Below are positions 15,568 through 24,295 of a DNA stretch of 64,000 bases, one piece after another (the stretch's first letter is position 1; each line of letters starts with the position of its first letter). This DNA comes from Microbacterium sp. AK031 (GTDB lineage Bacteria; Actinomycetota; Actinomycetes; Actinomycetales; Microbacteriaceae): contig NZ_JANUCA010000007.1 in assembly GCF_024807145.1 (NCBI RefSeq), positions 62,001-126,000 on the forward strand. The letters are read 5' to 3'. The translations under genes and the position numbers were made by a program. The notes below the pieces were generated by a model. That model had not been told where the DNA came from, searched no databases, and worked only from the letters and a program-made list of their open reading frames with translations.

Positions 15568-16705
15568 GGTCGCCGACGTTCTCCAGTCCGATCGACAGCC
15601 GCAGCACATCGGCATCCGGACGAGCGTCGGCCGGAACCGGACGGTGCGTGAGGGCCGCCGGATGCTGGATGAGCGAGTCCACACCGCCCAGTGACACGGC
15701 GTGCGTGAACAGCTTCACCGACGACACGACGGCGCTCGCTGCCGCGTACCCGCCGCTCATCCGCATCGCGATCATCGCTCCGGTACCGCGCATCTGACGC
15801 TCGAGAATCCCCTGGGGGTCGCCGTCGAGTCCGGGGAAGGACACCTCGTCGATCTCGGGCCGGTCGATCAGCCACTGCACGATCTGTTGGGCGTTCAGCT
15901 GCTGCTGGCGCATCCTGACCGGCAGCGTGGTGAGTCCGCGGTGCAGCAGATATGCGCCGAGCGGATGCAGCAGCCCGCCGGTCACCGCGCGCACACGTCG
16001 CAGCGCCTCGGCGGTCTGCTCGCTGCACGCCACTGCACCGGCGATCACGTCGCCGTGCCCGCCGAGGTACTTGGTCGCGCTGTGCAACGACATCGCGGCA
16101 CCGTGGTCGAGCGGGTTCTGCAGCAGCGGCGTTGCGAAAGTGTTGTCGACCACCACCGGCACCTCGCCTGCCGCGGCGACGATATCGGCGATGGCGACGA
16201 GCTCGAGCGTGGGGTTTGCGGGAGTCTCCACGACGACGAGCCCGGTGTCCTCCCTCATCATTGACCGCACCTCCGACGGGTGGCAATAGGTGGTATCGGT
16301 GCCGAGAAGTCCGGAGCCGAGCAGGTGATCGGTGCCGCCGTAGAGCGGTCGCACCGCCACGACGTGCGGCTTTCCCATTGCGCTCGTGTGGGCGAGGATC
16401 ACCGCGGTCATCACCGCCATGCCCGATGAGAAGGCGACAGCGGCTTCGGCGTGCTCCATCTCGGCGAGGGCGTCTTCGAAGCGCGCGACGGTCGGATTCC
16501 ACAGCCGCGCGTAGACCATGCTGCCGTCGGCGGGCGGCCGACCACCCGTCGCCATGGCCTCATACGAGTCGCCGCCGCGTTCGATGTCAGGAAGAGGATT
16601 CGTGGTCGACAGATCGATCGGCAGCGCATGCACGCCGAGATCGGCGAGGTCGGCTCTGCCGCTGTGCACGGCGACCGTGTCGGGATGCAGATGCTGGTCA
16701 GTCAT
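15491..16705 (-). CDS. PLP-dependent trans-sulfuration enzyme (cystathionine gamma-lyase/synthase type)
   Basis: A 404-aa Cys/Met-metabolism PLP enzyme. The Schiff-base lysine is Lys212 in 'SLHSATKYLGGHGD'; the PLP-contacting YARLWNPT (from about residue 65) and SSGMAVM motifs are present. Members cleave or form cystathionine, or split methionine; which one cannot be told by eye. The neighbouring divergent Lrp-type gene suggests an amino-acid-responsive catabolic role such as cystathionine or methionine gamma-lyase. The ATG at 16705 is used; the frame beyond it is the antisense of the leader and the Lrp gene. Confidence 0.85.
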   Translation of the reverse strand: MTDQHLHPDTVAVHSGRADLADLGVHALPIDLSTTNPLPDIERGGDSYEAMATGGRPPADGSMVYARLWNPTVARFEDALAEMEHAEAAVAFSSGMAVMTAVILAHTSAMGKPHVVAVRPLYGGTDHLLGSGLLGTDTTYCHPSEVRSMMREDTGLVVVETPANPTLELVAIADIVAAAGEVPVVVDNTFATPLLQNPLDHGAAMSLHSATKYLGGHGDVIAGAVACSEQTAEALRRVRAVTGGLLHPLGAYLLHRGLTTLPVRMRQQQLNAQQIVQWLIDRPEIDEVSFPGLDGDPQGILERQMRGTGAMIAMRMSGGYAAASAVVSSVKLFTHAVSLGGVDSLIQHPAALTHRPVPADARPDADVLRLSIGLENVGDLIADLEQALPVSASAAASRSRPGAG

Positions 16706-16756
16706 GCTTCCACGTTGCCGGAATCCCAATCCAAGTGGGAGAATTCGACAGCATCC

Positions 16757-16789
16757 GCCGAAGAATCGGCATAATTCGCATTCTTCGGC
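16757..16789. promoter_or_regulatory. Inverted repeat between trans-sulfuration gene and Lrp gene
   Basis: The perfect 10-bp arms GCCGAAGAAT (16757-16766) and ATTCTTCGGC (16780-16789) flank the 13-bp spacer CGGCATAATTCGC. They lie in the 112-bp space between the two divergent starts and probably bind the Lrp-type protein to control both genes. Confidence 0.6.
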
Positions 16790-16817
16790 AAATGCGCGCG
16801 GTGAGGAGGGACTGATA

Positions 16818-17282
16818 TTGGCGAAAGCGCAACTCGACGAAGTCGATCTGGAGATCCTCGCGGCGCTCAGCGCCCGCGCAGATCTCACCAACAAGGCGCT
16901 CGCGCTGCAGCTGGGGCTGGCCGAGTCCACCTGTGCGCATCGGGTGCGCAGCCTGCGTGATCGCGGGGTCATCCGCGACACCCGGGTCAGGCTCGATGCC
17001 GCAGCCCTCGGCTATCCGCTGGAGGCCATCATCAAGGTGCGCCTGGCGAATCACACCGGCGAGAAGGTGAACACTCTCTTCGACGCGCTCGTCGCGACGC
17101 CGCGCGTGCTGCAGGTGTTCCACGTCGCCGGCGTCGACGACTTCCTCGTGCACGTCGCAGTGGGAGATGCCGCGGCCCTCCGCGATATCGTGCTGGAGCA
17201 CATCACGGTGCATCCGGTCGTGCGCGGCACCGAGACCCAATTGGTCTTCGAGCTGCGCGACGGCCGGGGCGTGCTCGGATAG
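16818..17282 (+). CDS. Lrp/AsnC-family transcriptional regulator
   Basis: A 154-aa regulator with an N-terminal winged helix-turn-helix (about residues 5-55, 'LTNKALALQLGLAESTCAHR') and a C-terminal RAM ligand-binding domain (about 65-150). The start is the TTG at 16818, supported by a GAGGAGG ribosome site 8 bp upstream; the frame further up lacks conserved content. It is divergent from the PLP enzyme gene and likely controls it in response to an amino acid. Its stop is 4 bp from the stop of the convergent MATE gene. Confidence 0.9.
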   Translation: MAKAQLDEVDLEILAALSARADLTNKALALQLGLAESTCAHRVRSLRDRGVIRDTRVRLDAAALGYPLEAIIKVRLANHTGEKVNTLFDALVATPRVLQVFHVAGVDDFLVHVAVGDAAALRDIVLEHITVHPVVRGTETQLVFELRDGRGVLG

Positions 17283-17286
17283 CCCC

Positions 17287-18759
17287 TCAGCGCCGCAGCA
17301 GATTCTTCCATCGCCGCTGGACGATGATCGGCACGGGCTGGGTGACGACGGCATCCACGGTCAGCGAGCTGTTGTCGGGCCCGACGAGTGCGATCGGCGT
17401 GGTGTGCGTCGGCTCGAGCGGGTTCACGGGCATCTTCGCCAGAGCGCGGTGTGCGCGCACGTAGGCGGGGATGAGGATCACGACCGCGCCGACCCAGGCC
17501 AGCGGGTTGCTCGCCGCGACTCCGCCGAAGCCGAACAGCGCGCCGAGCACGACGGCGGCGCCGACACGCATGAACAGTTCCACAACGCCGGTGATCGTCG
17601 GGATCATCGCCTGTCCGAGCCCCTGCAGGGCGCCGCGCAGCACGAACAGCACGCCCAGCAGTGCGTACGTCGCGCCATTGATGATGAGCATGAGGTGCGC
17701 GAGCTCGACGACCTCGTCCGACCCCTCGCCGACGAACAGCCGCACCAGGTGAGTTCCGAACGCGATGAGCACGACGCCGAGCACGACCGAGGCGATGAGC
17801 GCCATCCACGTCGCCTGCTTCACACCGGCACGGATGCGGTCTGGCCGCCGCCCGCCGAAGTTCTGTGCCACGTACATCGACACGGCGAGCCCGAGCGAGG
17901 CGAGCAGCGCGGTGGCGAGGCTGTCGACGCGGCTCGCGGTCGTGTACGCGGCGACAGCTTCCGCTCCGAGCATGTTCAGGGCCACCTGCACGATCAGCGT
18001 TCCGATCGCGATGATCGACGCCTGGAACCCCATGGGCAGACCCAGCCGCAGGTGGTCCGCGATGTCGTCGCGCGTGACCTTCCAGTCCGCGCGCCGCACG
18101 TGCAGCAGCGGCATCCGGCGCCTGACGAACTCGAGGCACAGCAGCACCGAGACCGCCTGCGAGACCACGGTCGCCAGCGCGGCCCCTGCGACACCCCAGC
18201 CGATGGGACCGACGAGCAGGATGACGAGCACGACGTTCAACGCGCAGGCGATCGTGAGGAAGACCAGCGGGGTCTTGGAGTCGCCGATCGCGCGGATGAT
18301 CGCGGAGAGGTAGTTGAAGAACATCGTCGCGCCAGCGCCGAGGAAGCTCACCTGCGTGAACAGCGTGGCCTCGGCGAGCAGCTCGGGCGGCGTCTGCATG
18401 AGCACGAGCACCGGTTCGGCGAGCAGTGGTCCGCCGATCGTGATCAGGATGCTGGCTGCCGCCGAGAGCAGCGTGCCGGTCGCGACCGAACGCCGAACGG
18501 CCGCGTCGTCCTTCGCGCCGAATGCCTGCGCCGTGGGGATCGCGAAGCCGCTCGTCATGCCCCAGGCGAAACCGAGCAACAGGAACAGCAGGCTTCCGGT
18601 CGCGCCGACGGCGGCGAGCGAGTTCACGCCGAGCTCGCGGCCGACGACGATCGTGTCGACGACCTGATAGAGCTGCTGCACGACGTTGCCGATGAGCAGC
18701 GGAACGGAGAACGCCAGGATGACGCGCCAGGGGCGGCCCGTGGTGAGGGAGGTGGCCAT
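17287..18759 (-). CDS. MATE-family efflux transporter
   Basis: A 490-aa multidrug and toxin extrusion exporter with 12 predicted transmembrane helices. It begins with the typical 'RPWRVILAFSVPLLIGNVVQQLYQ' region; the 'VVDTIVVGRELG' and 'SRVDSLATALLASLGLA' motifs are typical of DinF/NorM-type carriers. It exports cationic or other drugs using Na+ or H+. The last 45 residues are a hydrophilic extension. The ATG at 18759 has only a weak ribosome site. The function is predicted from the family alone. Confidence 0.9.
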   Translation of the reverse strand: MATSLTTGRPWRVILAFSVPLLIGNVVQQLYQVVDTIVVGRELGVNSLAAVGATGSLLFLLLGFAWGMTSGFAIPTAQAFGAKDDAAVRRSVATGTLLSAAASILITIGGPLLAEPVLVLMQTPPELLAEATLFTQVSFLGAGATMFFNYLSAIIRAIGDSKTPLVFLTIACALNVVLVILLVGPIGWGVAGAALATVVSQAVSVLLCLEFVRRRMPLLHVRRADWKVTRDDIADHLRLGLPMGFQASIIAIGTLIVQVALNMLGAEAVAAYTTASRVDSLATALLASLGLAVSMYVAQNFGGRRPDRIRAGVKQATWMALIASVVLGVVLIAFGTHLVRLFVGEGSDEVVELAHLMLIINGATYALLGVLFVLRGALQGLGQAMIPTITGVVELFMRVGAAVVLGALFGFGGVAASNPLAWVGAVVILIPAYVRAHRALAKMPVNPLEPTHTTPIALVGPDNSSLTVDAVVTQPVPIIVQRRWKNLLRR

Positions 18760-18836
18760 GCGGAGAAGAACTTCCGGAACGCGGGGCGGATGGGGATCGG
18801 ATGCCGAGATCCGGCGAAGCGTCCAGTTTATCGAAT

Positions 18837-18879
18837 CGATTCGGCATGGGAAGCCCTTCGGGGAAGATGTGCCGAATCG
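18837..18879. promoter_or_regulatory. Inverted repeat upstream of the MATE gene
   Basis: The perfect 10-bp arms CGATTCGGCA (18837-18846) and TGCCGAATCG (18870-18879) are 23 bp apart; the left arm also overlaps the self-palindrome CGAATCGATTCG (18832-18843). It is 78-120 bp upstream of the MATE start and may be an operator. The rest of 18760-18954 shows no convincing gene. Confidence 0.35.
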
Positions 18880-18954
18880 CCGGGTCGAACTGCGGGCACG
18901 CGAAGCCGAGCGCGTCACCGCAGGAGATGCCGCAGGGCAGCACCTCGACCGCGA

Positions 18955-19350
18955 CTACCGCTGAGCGAGGACCGTGCCGAGGTTCGCGCCGCCGAGCGCC
19001 TCGGTGCGACGCGGACGGGCAGTCGCCACAGGAGCCGGCCCGACGCTCACCGGCTCGGAGCGGGCGGGTCGCCTGTTCAGCGCTGCGCGCACGAGTCCTC
19101 CGATAACGAGCGCCGCGACCAACGCTCCGCCTGCGGCGGCGGTCGGGATCCACTGACCCGAGAAGCCCGCAGCGACACTCAGCATCATGCCGACGATCCA
19201 CACCGCGGTCGCTCCGCCGCACAGGCCCGCCGCTCCGCGCGCAAGGGCGACTGCGGCCACGATCGCGCAGAGCACGGCGATGCCCGCTCCGGTGAGTCCG
19301 ACGGGCAGGAAGAACGCTGCCAGCTCACGTAACGCACTCATTGACGACAT
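18955..19350 (-). CDS. Small membrane protein of unknown function
   Basis: A 131-aa protein with three predicted transmembrane segments (about residues 10-40, 42-62, 68-88) and a hydrophilic C-terminal tail (about 90-131). No family is recognised. The ATG at 19350 is preferred over the farther upstream one because of the G-rich site (GGGGGG, 19361-19366) 10 bp before it. It lies 130 bp downstream of the ferrochelatase gene on the same strand. Confidence 0.6.
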   Translation of the reverse strand: MSSMSALRELAAFFLPVGLTGAGIAVLCAIVAAVALARGAAGLCGGATAVWIVGMMLSVAAGFSGQWIPTAAAGGALVAALVIGGLVRAALNRRPARSEPVSVGPAPVATARPRRTEALGGANLGTVLAQR

Positions 19351-19480
19351 ATCGTCCAAACCCCCCGGTTCAGCCTCCGTGCATCCAAAGATACGGAGCT
19401 TCCGCGGCGTCCGCATCCATCTCAAGGATGATGTTACTCAATCGGTCATCTGGCGTCACCCGGTCGTGCGTCAGTCGAGG

Positions 19481-20740
19481 TCAGGGCTGCAGTCCCGCGA
19501 TCGCCGGCGAGAATCCGAGCCGCTTGTTCGCGCAGCATCCGGGGCGACAGACGTCGAACCAGGGCCCCAGCGATGTCGCATTCGCGCGCTGCCCGACGGG
19601 GCGCCCTGAGACTCTTTCCTGCACCAGGTCGACGAGCGCGCCGACGAACGCCGGATGCGTGCCCGGTGTCGGCGTTCGAAGACTCCACAGGCCCAGACGC
19701 GCCGCGGTCTCGGTCGCCTCAGTGTCGAGATCCCAGATGACCTCCATGTGGTCGCTCACGAACCCGAGCGGCACGATCAGCACGGCGCTGCGGTGTTCGA
19801 GCGACTCGAGCGCGTCGTTGATGTCCGGCTCGAGCCAGGGCTGCGAAGGAGGGCCGGACCGTGACTGGTAGACGAGCTGCCACGAGACCCCCGGCGCCGC
19901 GGTGGCCATGACCTCCTCCGCGACGGCGAGGTGCTGCGCCGCGTATCCTCCGCCATCGGCGTCGGCGAACAGGCCCGCTCCCGACAGCTCCGCGTCCTGT
20001 GTGGGAATGCTGTGCGTGGCGAACAGCACCTCGATCCTCGACGCGTCATGCCCCGCCTGCGTCGCCGCGGCGATCCCATCCCGCACCCCTTCGATGAAGG
20101 GCTGGATGAAGCCGGGGTGCGAGAAGAACTGCCTGACCTTGTCGATCTGCATGATCCCCTGCGTGCCGCTCGCCTCCAAGGCATCCGCCCAGTCCTCCCG
20201 GTACTGCCGGCACGACGAGTAAGACGAGTACGCGCTGGTCGGGATCGCGATCATCCGGCGGATGCCGTCGTTCGCCGCGCTCGCCAGCGCCTCGTCGAGA
20301 TATGGAGCCCAATTGCGGTTTCCCCAGTAGACCGGCAGGTCCAGCCCCGCTTCGGCAAGCGCCGACTTCAGCGCCTGTCGAAGAAGTCGGTTCTGGTCAT
20401 TGATCGGACTCACTCCGCCGAACCGACGGTAATGGTGCGCGACCTCTTCCAGCCGCTCGTCGGGGATGCCTCGGCCTCTCGTCACGTTGCGGAGGAAGGG
20501 CAGTACGTCCTCCTGTCCCTCCGGGCCGCCGAAGCCCGAGAGCAGAATGGCGTCATAGGCGACCGGTTCGACGACGTGCTCCGGTCCGGACTGCGCCGCC
20601 GGCGTGGCAGAGGGCACTTTCGCACCCTGTTCGAGATGCACTCCCGACGCCTTCGGAGGCTTGATCTCGCGGCGGCCGGATGCTGCGGGCACGCTCGCCC
20701 CGGCGGAAGCGTCGTACTGCTGCTCTGGTTCGGTGCTCAT
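19481..20740 (-). CDS. cpfC: Coproporphyrin III ferrochelatase
   Basis: A 419-aa ferrochelatase that inserts Fe(II) into coproporphyrin III in the actinobacterial coproporphyrin-dependent heme route. Conserved parts are 'AILLSGFGGPEG' (near residue 65), 'YWGNRNWAPYLDEAL', 'PTSAYSSYSSCRQYRED' and the metal-side His in 'LFATHSIP'. Cysteines at the extreme C-terminus (CRPGCC, residues about 398-403) are probably ligands of the [2Fe-2S] cluster known in actinobacterial enzymes. The N-terminus carries an extra, disordered stretch of about 60 residues. The good ribosome site CAGGAGA overlaps the upstream gene. It ends the chain of overlapping genes that begins with carotenoid synthesis. Confidence 0.88.
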   Translation of the reverse strand: MSTEPEQQYDASAGASVPAASGRREIKPPKASGVHLEQGAKVPSATPAAQSGPEHVVEPVAYDAILLSGFGGPEGQEDVLPFLRNVTRGRGIPDERLEEVAHHYRRFGGVSPINDQNRLLRQALKSALAEAGLDLPVYWGNRNWAPYLDEALASAANDGIRRMIAIPTSAYSSYSSCRQYREDWADALEASGTQGIMQIDKVRQFFSHPGFIQPFIEGVRDGIAAATQAGHDASRIEVLFATHSIPTQDAELSGAGLFADADGGGYAAQHLAVAEEVMATAAPGVSWQLVYQSRSGPPSQPWLEPDINDALESLEHRSAVLIVPLGFVSDHMEVIWDLDTEATETAARLGLWSLRTPTPGTHPAFVGALVDLVQERVSGRPVGQRANATSLGPWFDVCRPGCCANKRLGFSPAIAGLQP

Positions 20741-21237
20741 TTTCCTGTCTCCTGTTGACCTGTGCTGCTGCGACCTGTGCTTCTGCGGTCGTGTGCGACC
20801 TCGGCCGCCGCGACCTTCTCCCACTCGGCGATCGGACCGCTGACGACAGTGAAGCTCGGATGCGGATCGGGAGCAATCAGTTCGCGCCATCGCTCCCGGA
20901 CGGTCGGACTTCGGCGCTCGAGCTTCGCCAGAAGATGTTGCCACTCATAGACGAGTTGGGCGTCGTTCACGATCAGTGACCGCCCGTACCCGGTCGTGCG
21001 GATCTTTTCCCGTGCGAAGCGGTACCCGCGCGCATCCGCCTCGTCGACGATCGCGCCGAGGTAGTCACCGATCGCCGCACGCGGATCTTCGGTCTCCTGG
21101 AACCTTCGCAGCTGCGGATGACGCGAGTATCCCCTGCCCGGCTCGGCGATCACGGCCTGGGCGAGCAGGCCTTCACGCCAGCACGCCGTCAGCGCCTGAC
21201 GATCGAAGTACTTCGGATGCACCGACCAGAGCCTCAT
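20737..21237 (-). CDS. Pyrimidine dimer DNA glycosylase/endonuclease V-like protein
   Basis: A 166-aa protein beginning MRLWSVHPKYFDRQALTACW, the signature of the Pyr_excise family (bacterial relatives of T4 endonuclease V), with 'GYSRHPQLRRF' and 'AIGDYLGAI' as further family motifs. These enzymes cut at UV-made cyclobutane pyrimidine dimers. The gene overlaps its neighbours on both sides by 4 bp, within a unit headed by carotenoid genes, so it should be expressed with the pigments as part of light protection. The assignment is by motif memory; activity is inferred. Confidence 0.75.
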   Translation of the reverse strand: MRLWSVHPKYFDRQALTACWREGLLAQAVIAEPGRGYSRHPQLRRFQETEDPRAAIGDYLGAIVDEADARGYRFAREKIRTTGYGRSLIVNDAQLVYEWQHLLAKLERRSPTVRERWRELIAPDPHPSFTVVSGPIAEWEKVAAAEVAHDRRSTGRSSTGQQETGK

Positions 21238-22706
21238 GCCGGATCCACCGATGTGCGCTCGGCTTCGCGCATGATGCTCGCTGCCATGCCGTTGAAGATC
21301 ACGCCGTGGAACGGCAGCAGCATCGCCCAGTACAGCCGGCCCGTCAGCCCCTTCGGGAAGTACACGGCCCGCTGGCGGTAGAGGCTCCCGCCGTCCGCCG
21401 ACTCGACACCGAGTTCGAGCCACCCTCGCCCCGGCATCCTCATCTCCGCTCGCAGCCGAAGCGTGCGCCCGTGCTCGACCGCCTCCACACGCCAGACATC
21501 GATCACGTCACCGGTATGCAGACGATTCGGATGCCGGCGACCCCGCCGCATCCCGACGCCGCCGACGAGCCGATCGATCCAGCCGCGCGCGGCCCACGCC
21601 AGCGGGAAGGAGTACCAGCCCTTCTCGCCGCCGATCGACTCGATCACGTCCCAGACGGCCGCAGTGGAGGCGGCGGTTCGCCGCTCGCGCAGGTCGGTGA
21701 AGACGGTGTGTCCTGCCCAGTCCGGGTCACTCGGGAGAGGGTCGCTCGGAGCACCGGGCACTGTGGCGCTCTGCCAGCTGGTCTCGACCTCGCCCTCTTC
21801 CTCGCGCTTGAGAGCGAGCCGCACGGCGACCCGGTACGGCAGAAGCCCGCCCTCGGGCGGCTCGATGTGATCGTCGATGTCATGCTCGCTCATGACGCAG
21901 TCGTTCTGCAGCGAGGCGATGATCGGCACCGCGATCTGGCGCGGAACGGGGCTCACCAGGCTCACCCATTGCGAGGCGAGCCACGGTGTGAGCACGGGCA
22001 GCGCGGCGATGCCGCGCTGCGGCAGCCCCGCCTCGACCGCGTACCCGTTCATCATCTGGCCGTAGCGGAGGATGTCGGGCCCGCCGATGTCGAAGGTCCG
22101 ATTGAGTCCGCCAGGCAGCGACACGGCGCGCACCAGGTAGCGCAGCACGTCTCTGATGGCGATCGGCTGCACATGGTTGCGCACCCAGCGCGGCGCCGGC
22201 ATGTACGGCAGCACCTCGGTGAGGTGGCGGATCATCTCGAACGAGGCCGACCCTGAGCCGATCACGATTCCGGCCTGGAAGACGATGGCCGGCACCCCAC
22301 CGTCCAGGAAGGTCTGTCCGACCCCAGCCCTCGACGAGAGATGCTTCGACAGTGGGGCGCCGTCGGGGTGCAGACCGCCGAGGTAGACGATCCTGCCCAC
22401 CTTCGCGGCGGCGGCCACCTCGGCGAACTGCTCGGCGTCGCGCTTCTCGGCATCCACGAAATCGCGGCCGGCGCTCATCGAGTGCACCAGGTAGAACGCC
22501 ACATCCACCCCATTGGTCGCGCGGCGGATGGCGACGGCATCCGAGAAGTCGCCCTTGAAGATCGTGACCTCCTGCCGCCACGGCACATCGCGCAGCTTCC
22601 AGGGCGAGCGCACGAACACGCTCACCTCGTGACCGGCGGCCAGGAGCTGGGGAACGAGGCGACCGCCGATGTAACCGGTCGCCCCCGTGACGAGCACTCT
22701 GGTCAT
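21234..22706 (-). CDS. NAD(P)-binding SDR protein with C-terminal DUF2867 domain
   Basis: A 490-aa two-domain protein. Residues 1 to about 290 form an atypical short-chain dehydrogenase fold with the nucleotide loop 'VTGATGYIGGRLVP' at the N-terminus. Residues of about 330-485 match the DUF2867 region ('RGRRHPNRLHTGDVIDVWRV', 'GVIFNGMAASIM'). Such proteins often accompany actinobacterial carotenoid and photolyase genes; the reaction is unknown to me. It overlaps the crtEb-like gene and the endonuclease gene by 4 bp each. Confidence 0.85.
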   Translation of the reverse strand: MTRVLVTGATGYIGGRLVPQLLAAGHEVSVFVRSPWKLRDVPWRQEVTIFKGDFSDAVAIRRATNGVDVAFYLVHSMSAGRDFVDAEKRDAEQFAEVAAAAKVGRIVYLGGLHPDGAPLSKHLSSRAGVGQTFLDGGVPAIVFQAGIVIGSGSASFEMIRHLTEVLPYMPAPRWVRNHVQPIAIRDVLRYLVRAVSLPGGLNRTFDIGGPDILRYGQMMNGYAVEAGLPQRGIAALPVLTPWLASQWVSLVSPVPRQIAVPIIASLQNDCVMSEHDIDDHIEPPEGGLLPYRVAVRLALKREEEGEVETSWQSATVPGAPSDPLPSDPDWAGHTVFTDLRERRTAASTAAVWDVIESIGGEKGWYSFPLAWAARGWIDRLVGGVGMRRGRRHPNRLHTGDVIDVWRVEAVEHGRTLRLRAEMRMPGRGWLELGVESADGGSLYRQRAVYFPKGLTGRLYWAMLLPFHGVIFNGMAASIMREAERTSVDPA

Positions 22707-23593
22707 GCGAACAGTCCTCTCGTCGTGCAGAGAATGAGCAGCAGGGTGATCGCGAACCCCACGGCGTAGTTGATGAACAGGAAGCGGCGCCAGGCGCGGT
22801 TGACGTCGCCGGAGTGCAAATCGTCCACACGCAGATAGGGCGATGCACTGAGCAGATACGGCAGCGCAGCGAGCGCTGCGAGGTTCGCCGGCCACGGCGC
22901 GAGGAGCATGAGCAGACCCGCGACGGCCCACAGCAGAACCGCGAACCACACGGTCTTCGATGCTCCGAGCACCGTCGCGATCGATCCGATTCCGGCCTCG
23001 CGATCGGGCACGATGTCCTGCACGGCGCCGAATGCATGGCTCGCCATCCCCCAGCAGAAGAACGCGACCATGGTGACGCCGATCGGCGGCGTGAGAGCCG
23101 TGCCGGCGAGCGCCATCGCGTACAGCGCCGGCGTCACGAAGTGCGTGCTGGACGTGATCGAGTCGAGAAACGGGATCTCCTTGAAGCGCAGGCCGCGCAC
23201 GGAGTAGGCGACGACGGCGAACAGGCTCACGCCGAGCACCGCCCACGAGACCGGCCGGTGCGCACCGAGGATCAGCAGAGCGATCACGAAGGGCGCGGCG
23301 AGCAGCCCCGATACGAGCAGGGTGATGCGGTGCAGCCGAGGCGGCAGCTTCGCCCCTTCCGCTCCGCCCTTGCGGGGATTGGCGAGGTCGGACTCGTAGT
23401 CGAAGACGTCGTTGATGCCGTACATCGCCAGGTTGTACGGCACGAGGAAGAACAGTGTGCCCACCACCAGCGCGACGTCCACGCGTCCGGTCGTGAGCAG
23501 GTAGACGGCGGCAAAGGGGTACGCCGTGTTGATCCAGCTCAGCGGGCGCGAGGCGGTGAGCAGCGTGCGGCTCGTCGCAAGGATCTCAGACAT
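22703..23593 (-). CDS. crtEb: Lycopene elongase (UbiA-type prenyltransferase)
   Basis: A 296-aa membrane prenyltransferase with the Asp-rich motif NDVFDYESD (near residue 62) and about eight transmembrane helices. In Corynebacterium glutamicum CrtEb adds dimethylallyl groups to both ends of lycopene, making flavuxanthin, the precursor of C50 carotenoids. The position after crtYe/crtYf matches that pathway. ATG at 23593 is taken as the start; it overlaps crtYf by 8 bp. Confidence 0.9.
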   Translation of the reverse strand: MSEILATSRTLLTASRPLSWINTAYPFAAVYLLTTGRVDVALVVGTLFFLVPYNLAMYGINDVFDYESDLANPRKGGAEGAKLPPRLHRITLLVSGLLAAPFVIALLILGAHRPVSWAVLGVSLFAVVAYSVRGLRFKEIPFLDSITSSTHFVTPALYAMALAGTALTPPIGVTMVAFFCWGMASHAFGAVQDIVPDREAGIGSIATVLGASKTVWFAVLLWAVAGLLMLLAPWPANLAALAALPYLLSASPYLRVDDLHSGDVNRAWRRFLFINYAVGFAITLLLILCTTRGLFA

Positions 23594-23966
23594 CGCGATC
23601 CTCGTCTCGAGGGTCGGCGCCGCGTTCGCCGGCGCCGCTCTCGATGTCGCCTCCGTCGTGACCGCCGCCGAGCATCTGCCAAGCTCCGCTGAACAGCAGG
23701 GCACCCGCGATCGGGTACATCAGATCCTCGATCGGTATGAGTCCGAGGCGCACGCCCGAGATGTGATCGGCGCCGTAGTCGAAGAACCCGGCCGCCATCA
23801 TCACGTTGTCGAAGATGACGGTGAGGATGATGAGGGATGCCGTGGCCACCGCCCAGGCGGACAAGTACGGCCCGAGCGCACCGCGGCGACGAGCGTGCAG
23901 GGCACCGAGGCCGAACGCGATGAGGGCGATCGCGATGAAGGGCAGCGACATCAGCAGGTACGTCAT
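23586..23966 (-). CDS. crtYf: C50 carotenoid epsilon-cyclase subunit
   Basis: A 126-aa lycopene-cyclase-domain protein with three hydrophobic helices. Together with the preceding small protein it forms the heterodimeric cyclase that closes the rings of the C50 carotenoid (decaprenoxanthin in C. glutamicum). The 'FDNVMMAAGFFDY' and 'GLIPIEDLMYPIAGALLF' motifs are typical. The C-terminal 25 residues are hydrophilic and acidic. The order crtYe-crtYf-crtEb is the standard one. Confidence 0.87.
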   Translation of the reverse strand: MTYLLMSLPFIAIALIAFGLGALHARRRGALGPYLSAWAVATASLIILTVIFDNVMMAAGFFDYGADHISGVRLGLIPIEDLMYPIAGALLFSGAWQMLGGGHDGGDIESGAGERGADPRDEDRDV

Positions 23967-24295
23967 CGACTCCTCCGCTTCGAGCGATGGCGCCGCACGT
24001 GCCGCCATCCGCCGAGCAGCACCAGCGTGAGGTAGCCGAGGAAGACGAGGAAGAGCATCTCCTCGAGCGGGAACTGCGGGAAGAGCAGGATGCCGGTCGC
24101 CCAGCCCGAGTCGACGTGACGGAACACGCCGAGGCTGATCCCGACCGCGTCCCACGCGAAGAAGAATGCGACGCCGATGAGTAGCGCGATCGCAGCGACC
24201 AGCGGCTTGCGCGCGAAGACCAGCCGGAAGCGCACATCGAGCAGGATGACGCACCCGAGGCTCACCAGCAGCGCGGCCGCGTATACGAGGTTCAC
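23963..24295 (-). CDS. crtYe: C50 carotenoid epsilon-cyclase subunit
   Basis: A 110-aa small membrane protein with three predicted helices and the motif 'LLFPQFPLEEMLFLVFLGYL', characteristic of the lycopene-cyclase domain. The GTG start at 24295 overlaps the crtI stop by 4 bp (GTGA) and has a perfect GGAGGA ribosome site. Partner of CrtYf. Confidence 0.87.
   Translation of the reverse strand: MNLVYAAALLVSLGCVILLDVRFRLVFARKPLVAAIALLIGVAFFFAWDAVGISLGVFRHVDSGWATGILLFPQFPLEEMLFLVFLGYLTLVLLGGWRHVRRHRSKRRSR

Noticed and set aside
18686-18964. Small + strand frame (92 codons) between the MATE gene and the membrane-protein gene
   Set aside because: Partly antisense to the MATE 5' end, with no ribosome site or recognisable domain; both strands of the gap look equally plausible.
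17167-19332. + strand open frame of 721 codons across the MATE gene
   Set aside because: Antisense of a 12-helix transporter; composition is His/Arg/Asp-rich without domains.
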